DNA of 64,000 bases from PALSA-693 sp963702305 (GTDB taxonomy: Bacteria; Actinomycetota; Acidimicrobiia; Acidimicrobiales; Palsa-688): assembly GCA_963702305.1 (NCBI GenBank), contig CAVPBX010000018.1, positions 310,001 to 374,000 of the forward strand. The letters are read 5' to 3'. This document shows positions 50,207 to 58,144 of the stretch, in pieces. Numbering within the stretch: position 1 is the first letter of the stretch; each line of letters starts with the position of its first letter. Below the pieces are notes generated by a model that was not told where the DNA came from, did no database searches, and saw only the letters and a program-made list of their open reading frames with translations. The position numbers and the translations under genes are program-made.

Positions 50207-51348
50207 GCGCACTCGTCACCTTCGCCGCCGTGAGCAAACGTTATCGACGCGGTCGCGAACGGATGAACCTGAGGGCGGCCTTGCCCGGGTCGTTCGGACA
50301 GACGCGCCGGGGTGACTTCCATTGGGCGCTCTCCGACGTCACTTTTGAGCTGGACGCGGGAAACAGCCTCGGACTGATCGGTCCGAATGGTGCAGGGAAG
50401 TCGACAACTTTGAAACTTGTCGCGGGCGTCATCGCTCCCACGACCGGATCGATTGCGGTTCGCGGCCGAACGGCCTCTCTCATCGAACTCGGCGCAGGCT
50501 TTCATCCCGACATGACCGGCAGAGAAAACCTCTACTTCAGTGCAGCCGTACTCGGCATGGGCCCCAAAACTATCCGGAAGCGTTTCGACCAGATCGCCGA
50601 GTTTGCCGATATCGGTGCCTATCTGGACACGCCGGTGAAGCGTTATAGCTCCGGAATGCTCGCCCGTCTGGGTTTCGCCGTGGCGTCCCATCTTGATGCC
50701 GAGGTGCTCGTACTCGACGAGGTTCTCGCTGTCGGCGACGCAGCCTTCCAACGAAAGTGTCACCGCCGAATCGCCGATCTTACCAAACAGGGAGTCGCCC
50801 TCCTCTATGTCACGCATGCTATCTGGACGGTGCCGATGCTTTGCAAAGAAGCCATCCTCCTGGCCGGTGGGAGCATTCAGAGTCAAGGCGCACCAGTTGA
50901 CGTGGTGCAGGATTATGAGAAGCTGCACCAAAGCGGCGCCATTCCCATCACTGACGGCAGTATCAAAGTCATCCGGCGCCTCAACGCCTCTCATCGCATA
51001 ATTCAGCCAGCTGGCAATCTTAGTCTCGCGATCGAGATCGAGTTACCTGAGCCTCATCCAGACGGAGTTGCTCTGGTTTTTTTGGCTGATGAGCAGTTGA
51101 AGGTATATGCCACGGTCTCTTCTCGGGATGCCGGCATATCATTCGACCGGTCCGGATCCCACCGAATGACCTGCCACCTCGAATCGATGCCACTTCAGCC
51201 AGGAAGTTACAACGTCTACTGCGCCTTTGCCGGCAATTACCAGATCCCCGCCATAGACGATGTCCAAGGCATCACGATAGAGGTCTCCGGCGATCCCGTC
51301 GACCCAGCAGGCGGTATGATTCGCATCCCAGCCCACTGGAGCCAGTAA
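50203..51348 (+). CDS. wzt: Polysaccharide ABC exporter, ATPase with C-terminal carbohydrate-binding-like domain (Wzt-like)
   Basis: A 381-residue ABC ATPase. Walker A is IGPNGAGKST, the signature is RYSSGMLARLGFA (the Wzt type) and Walker B EVLVLDEVLAVGD. Residues about 250-381 form an extra beta-rich domain (NLSLAIEIELPEP, LQPGSYNVYCAFAG), like the Wzt_C domain that recognises the chain-terminating modification before export. GTG overlaps the permease stop. This second half links it to a capping enzyme, possibly the coiled-coil methyltransferase nearby. Confidence 0.9.
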   Translation: MSALVTFAAVSKRYRRGRERMNLRAALPGSFGQTRRGDFHWALSDVTFELDAGNSLGLIGPNGAGKSTTLKLVAGVIAPTTGSIAVRGRTASLIELGAGFHPDMTGRENLYFSAAVLGMGPKTIRKRFDQIAEFADIGAYLDTPVKRYSSGMLARLGFAVASHLDAEVLVLDEVLAVGDAAFQRKCHRRIADLTKQGVALLYVTHAIWTVPMLCKEAILLAGGSIQSQGAPVDVVQDYEKLHQSGAIPITDGSIKVIRRLNASHRIIQPAGNLSLAIEIELPEPHPDGVALVFLADEQLKVYATVSSRDAGISFDRSGSHRMTCHLESMPLQPGSYNVYCAFAGNYQIPAIDDVQGITIEVSGDPVDPAGGMIRIPAHWSQ

Positions 51349-51358
51349 GCACTGAACG

Positions 51359-52600
51359 CTAACAGTCGGTGTCGCCCTCGATACGCGCTCGATATCGATC
51401 GATGAAGCCGGCGACGTCATCGGTACAGAGGTCCCCAGCACGAGAGAGCACCACCTCCTCCGGCCAGTCCCACCACCCGACACGAGTTAGGGCCTCCGCG
51501 GTTTCGGCATCGAAGCGCCGGCCGATAGTACGTGCCGGATTTCCGCCGACAATGCTGTACGGCGCCACATCTTCCGTCACGACCGAATAGGCCGCCACCA
51601 CGGCGCCGTCACCGACCGATGCGCCCACCAGTTTGGCGCCCCGCCCGATCCAGGTGTCGTGCCCAATGCGTATAGTCGAACGGAGGTCCGAGTTGTCAAG
51701 TCCCCCGGGCCTCGATTGTTTGGCCGACTTCGTGAACGGCGTTAGGACTCCAGGCACATCAAAGAGGCACTCCACGTCCCAGAAGATCGATGCGTAATTG
51801 CCTACGACGACCTCGCACTCCGAGTGAAGTGGGCGCCTCGCTTGTGGCCGGCTGTATGAGGCGATGCCCATGTTCACGGGTGCCGGTTCGCCTTCTGAAT
51901 CAGACGCAGAAGGACGAATGTCAGGTCCGTGAACACGTCGAAGTGCCGTATACATCGCACGAGATGCGACGAGCCTCGGCTTTCTAAGTAAGCGGGAATA
52001 TTGCTCGGCGCGGCGTGAGGCAGCCTCGGAACCTGGTCGAACACTCGACCGAGGTGTTCGGCCAACGATGCGGGCCGGGTTTCCCGAGACAGTATCGCCG
52101 GGATTGACATCCTTGGTCACCACAGAAAAGGGTTTGATCACGGCTCCTTCACCGACGCGTATACCTGAGAGGACGCAAACTCCGTCACCGATCGAGCTGC
52201 CTTTGCCGATAAGAACGTCGCCGTTTGAGGAGGGATGACCCTGATAGGCGCCGGACAAATTGTCGACCTCGCGTAAGGCGAACATCGTAACCCAATCGGT
52301 GCGATGATTACCGCCGAGCCATATCTCTACGTTGCGGCCAAATGTCACGCCGTCACCGATCTCAACCCGGGCTCTGTCGCCCTGCATGACCATAACCCGT
52401 GGCCGACCGCGGACGCCTAGGCCGGTGAAGCAGAACCGCGAGTCATCCGCTGCATCAAGGTTCGGGCGCTCTGCCGGCACTCGCTGGAAGTATTCTTCCT
52501 CGGAGCCGGACAGCACGAACCGAGGCGAGGGAAGACCGCCTCGTTGAGCGGCCGGGGTCACTGGTCCGTCACTGACTGTTCGGTCACGGGCTGCACTCAT
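51359..52600 (-). CDS. Tandem left-handed beta-helix acyltransferase (two hexapeptide domains)
   Basis: A 413-residue protein containing two copies of the CatB/WbbJ-like hexapeptide transferase. Copy 1 spans about residues 60-185 (IGDGVTFGRNVEIWLGGNHRTDWVT, IGKGSSIGDGVCVLSGIRVGEGAVIKPFSVVTKDVNPGDTVSGNPARIVG). Copy 2 spans about 240-370 (IRIGHDTWIGRGAKLVGASVGDGAVVAAYSVVTEDVAPYSIVGGNPARTIG). The closing phrase is repeated almost word for word. Single-copy relatives are O-acetyltransferases for sugars or antibiotics. ATG 52600 starts it; it converges with the Wzt gene (10-bp gap). Confidence 0.83.
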   Translation of the reverse strand: MSAARDRTVSDGPVTPAAQRGGLPSPRFVLSGSEEEYFQRVPAERPNLDAADDSRFCFTGLGVRGRPRVMVMQGDRARVEIGDGVTFGRNVEIWLGGNHRTDWVTMFALREVDNLSGAYQGHPSSNGDVLIGKGSSIGDGVCVLSGIRVGEGAVIKPFSVVTKDVNPGDTVSGNPARIVGRTPRSSVRPGSEAASRRAEQYSRLLRKPRLVASRAMYTALRRVHGPDIRPSASDSEGEPAPVNMGIASYSRPQARRPLHSECEVVVGNYASIFWDVECLFDVPGVLTPFTKSAKQSRPGGLDNSDLRSTIRIGHDTWIGRGAKLVGASVGDGAVVAAYSVVTEDVAPYSIVGGNPARTIGRRFDAETAEALTRVGWWDWPEEVVLSRAGDLCTDDVAGFIDRYRARIEGDTDC

Positions 52601-52610
52601 AAACTCGGTG

Positions 52611-53876
52611 TCACGACGCTACGGCTGCTACGGCAGGTTCGGAGGTCGGCTCCAAATGCACCTTCTCGAAGGTGCGCTTGCGGCGCAGGAACGGCTGCTC
52701 GACGAACCGATACGAGAGGGCGGCGAATCCAAAGGGCACGACGAAGAGGACAAGGTGGTAGGCGTTGTCGCCGAGACCGTGGCGGTTGATGCCACTGGCC
52801 AGATAGAAGACGGTGTCCTGCCACAGGTACAAACCGTAGGCGCGCTTTCCGACCCACTGGAGCGGTCGCAACTCCAGAACCAACTGCAGAGGACGATAGG
52901 GCCGGGTGACGAGATTGAGCACGATGATGGAAGTGCACAGGGTGGCGGCGGAGATCCCGAACCACACGCCGGATGCGGCGACGTATGTCATTCTCATGAC
53001 AAGCAAGATCAGCGCCACGGACGCCACGATCGTGGCGACGTCGAGTCGTCGGGCAAACCTGTCGGAAAACTCCCGCCCTTGGCGTGAGCTCAGATAGAAG
53101 GCGAGCGCGCAACCGAGCAACAGCCCGTCCGAATGGGTGTCGGTCCCAAAGTAGATTCGGTCTCGGGCTGCCCAACCCAGCACCTCGATGGCGAGGTACC
53201 GGTAGAGCATCTCGGCGAGAGCCAATCCTACGAGCGCATAGGCGATGTGGACCCGGTTGGTGAATCGGCGGACCACGGCGAGCATGATGAGCGGCCACAG
53301 CAGGTAAAACTGTTCCTCCACGGACAGCGACCACGTCTGACCTAAGGCTCCGAGCGGGGCCGTGCCACCATAGAGCACCACGTTCCAGTTTCCAACGTAG
53401 AGCAGCACCCACGGCAGACCGAGCAAAGTCGGATGACTCCACGACTGACCGCTCCAGATCGCGGCGGCCAGGCCAGCCACGAGCAAAAGTACCGCCAGAG
53501 CCGGAAAGAGCCGCAAGGCTCGCCGGGCGTAGAACGCCGGGAGGCTGACCCGTCCGCGTTTGTCCAACTCCCCCAAGAGCAAGCTCGTGATGAGGAACCC
53601 GGACAATACGTAGAAGATGTCCAGTGTGAGAAAACCGCCACTCGGTCGCAAGGGATTCCACTGTGGCTTTGGAAGCGCAAAGAGGTGAAAGAGCATGACG
53701 GTCATCACCGCCAGCGCTCGCATCCCGTCGAGCGCCAAGTACCGCCCCCCGGACTTCCGACTGGCGTCACCCGGCCGGGGCGCGGACGATACCGCCCGGT
53801 CTGGCGGCTGCGATCTCGGGTTGGTGTCCAGCTCAAGTCCTCCTGTGGCACGACCCCGCCGGCTCGAGCCGGACAT
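52611..53876 (-). CDS. Acyltransferase-3 family membrane protein
   Basis: A 421-residue integral membrane O-acyltransferase with about ten spans. RYLALDGMRALAVMTVMLFHLF holds the conserved histidine, and GGFLTLDIFYVLSGFLIT and SLSVEEQFYLLWPL are the hallmark blocks. It moves acyl groups to extracytoplasmic sugars. ATG 53876 is chosen; TTG 53885 is possible. With the tandem acetyltransferase 10 bp downstream it suggests the glycan is acetylated by two different mechanisms. Confidence 0.88.
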   Translation of the reverse strand: MSGSSRRGRATGGLELDTNPRSQPPDRAVSSAPRPGDASRKSGGRYLALDGMRALAVMTVMLFHLFALPKPQWNPLRPSGGFLTLDIFYVLSGFLITSLLLGELDKRGRVSLPAFYARRALRLFPALAVLLLVAGLAAAIWSGQSWSHPTLLGLPWVLLYVGNWNVVLYGGTAPLGALGQTWSLSVEEQFYLLWPLIMLAVVRRFTNRVHIAYALVGLALAEMLYRYLAIEVLGWAARDRIYFGTDTHSDGLLLGCALAFYLSSRQGREFSDRFARRLDVATIVASVALILLVMRMTYVAASGVWFGISAATLCTSIIVLNLVTRPYRPLQLVLELRPLQWVGKRAYGLYLWQDTVFYLASGINRHGLGDNAYHLVLFVVPFGFAALSYRFVEQPFLRRKRTFEKVHLEPTSEPAVAAVAS

Positions 53877-53972
53877 TTCGGGCAACGATAGCGACTCGCT
53901 ACGATGCGAGCCTTACTCGTTTGACAGCTCCAATCCTCACTAGACGCCCGCCCATAAGATTCTCTACGACCC

Positions 53973-54587
53973 TTGATTCCCCTTTCCCTCGCGCAACGGG
54001 CCCAGGACCGCGTCATCGAACACGAACTGCGTGTGAGGCTGGGACCGGGAGCTCCAAGAACCGTCCAACTCGAGTCCGGGCACCCACCGGCGGGTCTGCT
54101 CGCCGCTCGGACGTTTCCGATTGACGTCCTCGAACGTCGCCTCCGGTTCCTTCGCGCCGTAAGGTGGTATCCGGAGCCGCCGCCTCTGGTGTTCACGGAG
54201 GAGTGCGGCTCCCAGCTGCCGCCCGAGGCTTCGTTGGAGGACGAAATCGCGATCCTCTGGGCAGCGGTCGAGGTGCGCGTCACCGACCCCGACCTGAGGG
54301 CGCTGTCTTACGCTCTTCGATCGGCCCGCTCCGGCATCACGTCCACGCCGTCCCCTGAGGTCGCGCGCCTCGACGCGTTTTTCGACGCCGTCGCCGACCA
54401 GATCGACCCGGATTGGCGCTCCCAGACTGGACACGTGACCGCGATTCCCCCCGGCTGGAGCCGGCTGGAAGCGGCAACCATCGATGCCGATTGGTGGTTT
54501 GGTCGACGACGGACCGGCCGAACCTGGAGATTCCTGCATCGTTGTGTCACCGAACTCGGAAACCAGAAGCGCAGGCGATGGCGCTGA
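53973..54587 (+). CDS. Hypothetical protein of the glycan locus
   Basis: A 204-residue soluble protein without signal or spans; I do not recognise it. It is rich in Arg, Pro and Trp (WYPEPPPLVF, IPPGWSRLEAATIDADWWFGRRRTGRTWRF) and has a helical middle (LEDEIAILWAAVEVRV, LRALSYALRSARSGI). The start is a TTG. The last 10 bp overlap the ATG of the next GT2 gene, so it is probably translated with it and may be an accessory factor. The upstream 96-bp gap to the divergent acyltransferase holds a TTGACA (53921-53926) but no matching -10. Confidence 0.5.
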   Translation: MIPLSLAQRAQDRVIEHELRVRLGPGAPRTVQLESGHPPAGLLAARTFPIDVLERRLRFLRAVRWYPEPPPLVFTEECGSQLPPEASLEDEIAILWAAVEVRVTDPDLRALSYALRSARSGITSTPSPEVARLDAFFDAVADQIDPDWRSQTGHVTAIPPGWSRLEAATIDADWWFGRRRTGRTWRFLHRCVTELGNQKRRRWR

Positions 54588-55792
54588 GTGAGATCCGGCT
54601 GCCGGGAGTGACAAACCCGAAGTGCAGTTTGGTGATGGTCGTATACGGTGGTTACGAGACGGCTAGGCGATCTTTGGCCTCTGTGGTGGCCAATACCGAC
54701 GCCGACTACGAGCTGATCGTGGTCGACAACGCTTCGCCGGATGATGCCGGCAAGCGCCTGGCGGCCGAGACCCAAGGGGTGCGGTTCGTCTTCAGCGACC
54801 GGAATCTCGGCTACGGGACTGCCGCCGATCTGGGCTCCTTGCATGCCCGCGGGCAATATCTGGGCGTACTCAACAGCGACATCGAGCCCCGTCCGGGCTG
54901 GTTGCAATCCCTCATCGCCGTGCTCGAAGGCGACCACTACGCCGGCGCGGTCGGGCCGATGTATCTGACGAGTGAGGGTCGGGTCCAGGAGGCGGGCGTT
55001 GTCCTTGGGGCCGATGCGATCGGGTACGGCTACGGTGATCGGCTGCCAAGCGACGCTGCCGAGGTCAACTTCCGCAGGTACGTGGACTACGTTTCGGCCG
55101 CGGCGCTGCTCGTACGACAAGACGCTTTTCGACAGCTCGGAGGGTTCGATCCGATCTACGGGTTGGGTTACTACGAGGACGCCGACTTGTGTTTCGGATT
55201 GCGGGAGATCGGTCTGCGCACGGTGTACGAACCAACGGCACGAGTCACGCACGTCGGACAGGCATCGTTCAGCCCAGGGAGGAGGATGGTCCAAGTTGAT
55301 CGCAACCGACCGATCTTCGCGACCCGCTTCGCTCATCAGCTGGATGGTCGTCCCTCGCTGGCGCGGCCGCCGTTCGATCCCCACAGGGACCTCGTCGTTC
55401 GTGATTGGTGGTGCCCGGAGCGCATCGCGCTCGTGGACCGCTCGGGCCGGCTCTGGCCCGTGGCCCAAGCCCTCCAAGCGGCGCGGCCAGATGCCCGGGT
55501 CACCTGGCTGGGGCTGGGCAGCAACGCCCAGAGCGATGTCATCGATCCTCGGATCGAACGGCTCGACGGCGTCACGGACCTTCCTCGTTGGTTTGAGAGC
55601 CGCCGCTTCCACTACAACACGGTCGTAACAGAGGGATCACCTGATCGTCGACTAGCCGCCGCCCTTCGGACGAGCCAGAGCGCAGCGATCGCGATTGCAG
55701 CTCTTCCCGATCCGGTGACGGCCGTCCCGACGAACGCGATCGCAGTCGACGCCAGCGTGTCGACGTTCCTCTCAGCACTCGGAATTCGATGA
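54578..55792 (+). CDS. GT2-family glycosyltransferase with unusual C-terminal extension
   Basis: A 404-residue protein. Residues 1-265 are a WbbL-type GT-A domain (CSLVMVVYGGYETARRSLASVV, VVDNASPDDAG, DRNLGYGTAADLG, YLGVLNSDIEPRPGWLQSL, GLGYYEDADLCFGLREIG). Residues about 270-404 are extra: WWCPERIALVDRSGRLWPVAQAL, then VTWLGLGSNAQ and PTNAIAVDASVSTFL, a Rossmann-like fragment resembling half of a GT-B fold. Overlaps tie it to the hypothetical gene before and the GT4 gene after. Specificity is unknown. Confidence 0.83.
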   Translation: MALSEIRLPGVTNPKCSLVMVVYGGYETARRSLASVVANTDADYELIVVDNASPDDAGKRLAAETQGVRFVFSDRNLGYGTAADLGSLHARGQYLGVLNSDIEPRPGWLQSLIAVLEGDHYAGAVGPMYLTSEGRVQEAGVVLGADAIGYGYGDRLPSDAAEVNFRRYVDYVSAAALLVRQDAFRQLGGFDPIYGLGYYEDADLCFGLREIGLRTVYEPTARVTHVGQASFSPGRRMVQVDRNRPIFATRFAHQLDGRPSLARPPFDPHRDLVVRDWWCPERIALVDRSGRLWPVAQALQAARPDARVTWLGLGSNAQSDVIDPRIERLDGVTDLPRWFESRRFHYNTVVTEGSPDRRLAAALRTSQSAAIAIAALPDPVTAVPTNAIAVDASVSTFLSALGIR

Positions 55793-56937
55793 CCGTGCGT
55801 CCGGGCGCGAACGGAGTGCTGTTCGCCAGCCGAGGATTCGACCCGCTGCGGACGATGACAGGTATCGGTCGCTACGTAGTCGAGCTGACGAACGCGCTGG
55901 GCGCGGTCACTGATTCTGCGCACTGGGGATATGCCCTCAGTACCCCCAGAGAGCACGGGCGTCCCCCTTGGCTACCGACGGGCATCAGGTACCGGCCCGC
56001 CCCGATCCCGCGGCGACCGCTCCGCTTGATATGGGCCGCGACCGCACATCCGGTGCTGGAGCGCCTCATTGGCGACTTCGACCTTGTGCATGCCTTGCAT
56101 TCGTCGTCGCCGGTCCCAACTCGCCGACCTGCGGTTGTGACCGTGCACGATCTGATACCCGTACAGCATCCCGAGTGGTACGGCCGAGGCGTCGGTTGGT
56201 CCGCCGCTCGGACGATCGAACAGATCGCCGACGGGTCCGCCTTGGTCATCGTTGATTCGGACTACGTGGCGAGTCAGCTTCGCGATCTTGGGAGCATTGA
56301 CCCCAGTCGTATCAGTGTCGTTCATCTCGGCATCGGCGACGAGTTCCGCGAACGCGTCCCCGGACAGCGACAGGTCGACGTCTGCGGGCAATTTGGGATG
56401 ACACCTGACTCGTATTTGTTGACAGTCGGTAACATCTCGACCCGCAAGAACCTGGTGACCTTGATCAGGGCCATGGCCAGGACAGATCCGACGGGTCCTC
56501 CTTTGGTACTGGCGGGCAATTTCCATACCAGCGCCATGGAGGTACAAGCGGAGATCGACCGCCTCGAGCTACATCAACGGGTCCGACTGATCGGGTTCGT
56601 TCCCGACGAGGATCTGCCCACGCTCGTGCAAGGTGCCCGAGCGCTACTGCACGCATCTGTCGATGAAGGGTTCGGCCTCCCACCGCTCGAGGCGATGGCC
56701 GCCGGTACTCCCGTGGTCGCCGCCCGGGCCGGATCGCTACCCGAGATCGTGGGTCATGCCGGACTACTTGTCGATGCGACCGATCTCGACGAGTGGGCGA
56801 ATGCCATCTCAACCGTCATTGCCGATGAGGAGACCCGACAATCGCTCATCACCGCGGGTCTTGAACGCGCTGGTGCGTTCACCTGGGATCGGGTGGCCGC
56901 AGAGACCCATGCCGTCTACCAGGCTGCGCTCAGCTGA
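55789..56937 (+). CDS. GT4-family glycosyltransferase (paralogue 1)
   Basis: A 382-residue GT-B enzyme: TMTGIGRYVVELTNAL, AVVTVHDLIPVQHPEWYG, DSDYVASQLRDLG, YLLTVGNISTRKNLVTLIRA and the donor block DEGFGLPPLEAMAAGTPVVAARAGSLPEI. Its closest relative in view is the next gene, with long shared blocks in the C-terminal half. ATGA overlap with the GT2 gene. Probably adds mannose-like residues, but the donor is unknown. Confidence 0.88.
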   Translation: MTVRPGANGVLFASRGFDPLRTMTGIGRYVVELTNALGAVTDSAHWGYALSTPREHGRPPWLPTGIRYRPAPIPRRPLRLIWAATAHPVLERLIGDFDLVHALHSSSPVPTRRPAVVTVHDLIPVQHPEWYGRGVGWSAARTIEQIADGSALVIVDSDYVASQLRDLGSIDPSRISVVHLGIGDEFRERVPGQRQVDVCGQFGMTPDSYLLTVGNISTRKNLVTLIRAMARTDPTGPPLVLAGNFHTSAMEVQAEIDRLELHQRVRLIGFVPDEDLPTLVQGARALLHASVDEGFGLPPLEAMAAGTPVVAARAGSLPEIVGHAGLLVDATDLDEWANAISTVIADEETRQSLITAGLERAGAFTWDRVAAETHAVYQAALS

Positions 56938-56976
56938 GTCGGCTCCGGACCCGCATGTGAGATACGAGAATCGACC

Positions 56977-58122
56977 ATGACGGTGACCGGGCTCCTCTAC
57001 GCGAATCGATTGGCCTCCCCCCTCGAATCCATGACCGGGGTGGGACGCTACTTCCAGTGCCTCACCACGGAGCTCTGGCGATTGGCGGCTCGAGAATCGG
57101 GTTGGACCTATGACCTCAGCACGCCCGGAGAGAAACTCCAGCCCGACTGGCTCCCGGCAGGAGCCCGGTATCGGCGAGTGCCTGGACCTCGCAAAGTCCT
57201 GAACACCGCTTGGACCGGCGCGGGGCTGCCTCGACTCGAACGTCTCATTGGAGAGTTCGATTTCGTGCACGCCCTCTACCCGTCTTTTCCGATTCCGACG
57301 AAGAAGGGCGCCGTTCTCACCATTCACGACCTGCTCCCAATTCGGCATCCGGAGTGGTACTCGCCGTACGTCCGATGGGGGTTCCGCCGCTCAGTCGACA
57401 GAGCCGTGGCGTCGGGATGGGAGGTGATCGTCGACTCCGAACACGTGGCCAACCAGCTCCTCGACCTTGGCACGATCGCCCCGGGTCGCGTCACGGTCGT
57501 TCCCCTCGGCGTGAGTGACGAGTTCCGCCAGAAGGTTCCGAGGGAGCGGCAACTTGCTGTCGGTCGGCGCTTCGGTGTCTCACCCGGGTCCTACTTGCTG
57601 GCCATTGGCAATATCTCCCTCCGCAAGAACCTGATGACGTTGATACGCGCCGTAAGCCGCCTCGACCCGACAGTTCCCCCGTTGGTGCTCATCGGTAGCC
57701 CCGATACAAGTTCCGGAGCGGTACAGGCCGAGATCGACCGACTCGGGCTTCATCACCGGATCCGGCTCGTGGGATTCGTCCCGGACCGTGACCTACCCGC
57801 GCTGCTCCAAGGAGCACACGCCTTACTCCACCCCTCCTTCGACGAGGGCTTCGGACTTCCGCCGCTAGAGGCCATGGCTGCGGGCACCCCTGTGGTCGCC
57901 TCCCGGGGCGGGTCGCTACCTGAGATCGTCGCCGACGCTGGACTGCTCGTGGATCCCACCGATATCGACGAGTGGGCGCACGCCATCTCGACCATCGTCA
58001 GCGATGGCGAACAGCGACAGGCGCTCACCGACGCCGGGCGCTGTCGGGCGACCCGATTCACTTGGCGTGAGACGGCGCAGCAAACGCTCGCAGTCCACGC
58101 GCGGCTCGTCGGTCTCGACTGA
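56977..58122 (+). CDS. GT4-family glycosyltransferase (paralogue 2)
   Basis: A 381-residue GT-B enzyme and clear paralogue of the gene before it: MTGVGRYFQCLTTEL, AVLTIHDLLPIRHPEWYS, YLLAIGNISLRKNLMTLIRA, and the donor block DEGFGLPPLEAMAAGTPVVASRGGSLPEI. The pair arose by tandem duplication and has diverged mainly in the acceptor-binding N-terminal half. It probably acts on a different acceptor. It ends 22 bp before the convergent operon of 58145-63360. Confidence 0.88.
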   Translation: MTVTGLLYANRLASPLESMTGVGRYFQCLTTELWRLAARESGWTYDLSTPGEKLQPDWLPAGARYRRVPGPRKVLNTAWTGAGLPRLERLIGEFDFVHALYPSFPIPTKKGAVLTIHDLLPIRHPEWYSPYVRWGFRRSVDRAVASGWEVIVDSEHVANQLLDLGTIAPGRVTVVPLGVSDEFRQKVPRERQLAVGRRFGVSPGSYLLAIGNISLRKNLMTLIRAVSRLDPTVPPLVLIGSPDTSSGAVQAEIDRLGLHHRIRLVGFVPDRDLPALLQGAHALLHPSFDEGFGLPPLEAMAAGTPVVASRGGSLPEIVADAGLLVDPTDIDEWAHAISTIVSDGEQRQALTDAGRCRATRFTWRETAQQTLAVHARLVGLD

Positions 58123-58144
58123 ATGTCCGCTGGGCCGACCCGTG

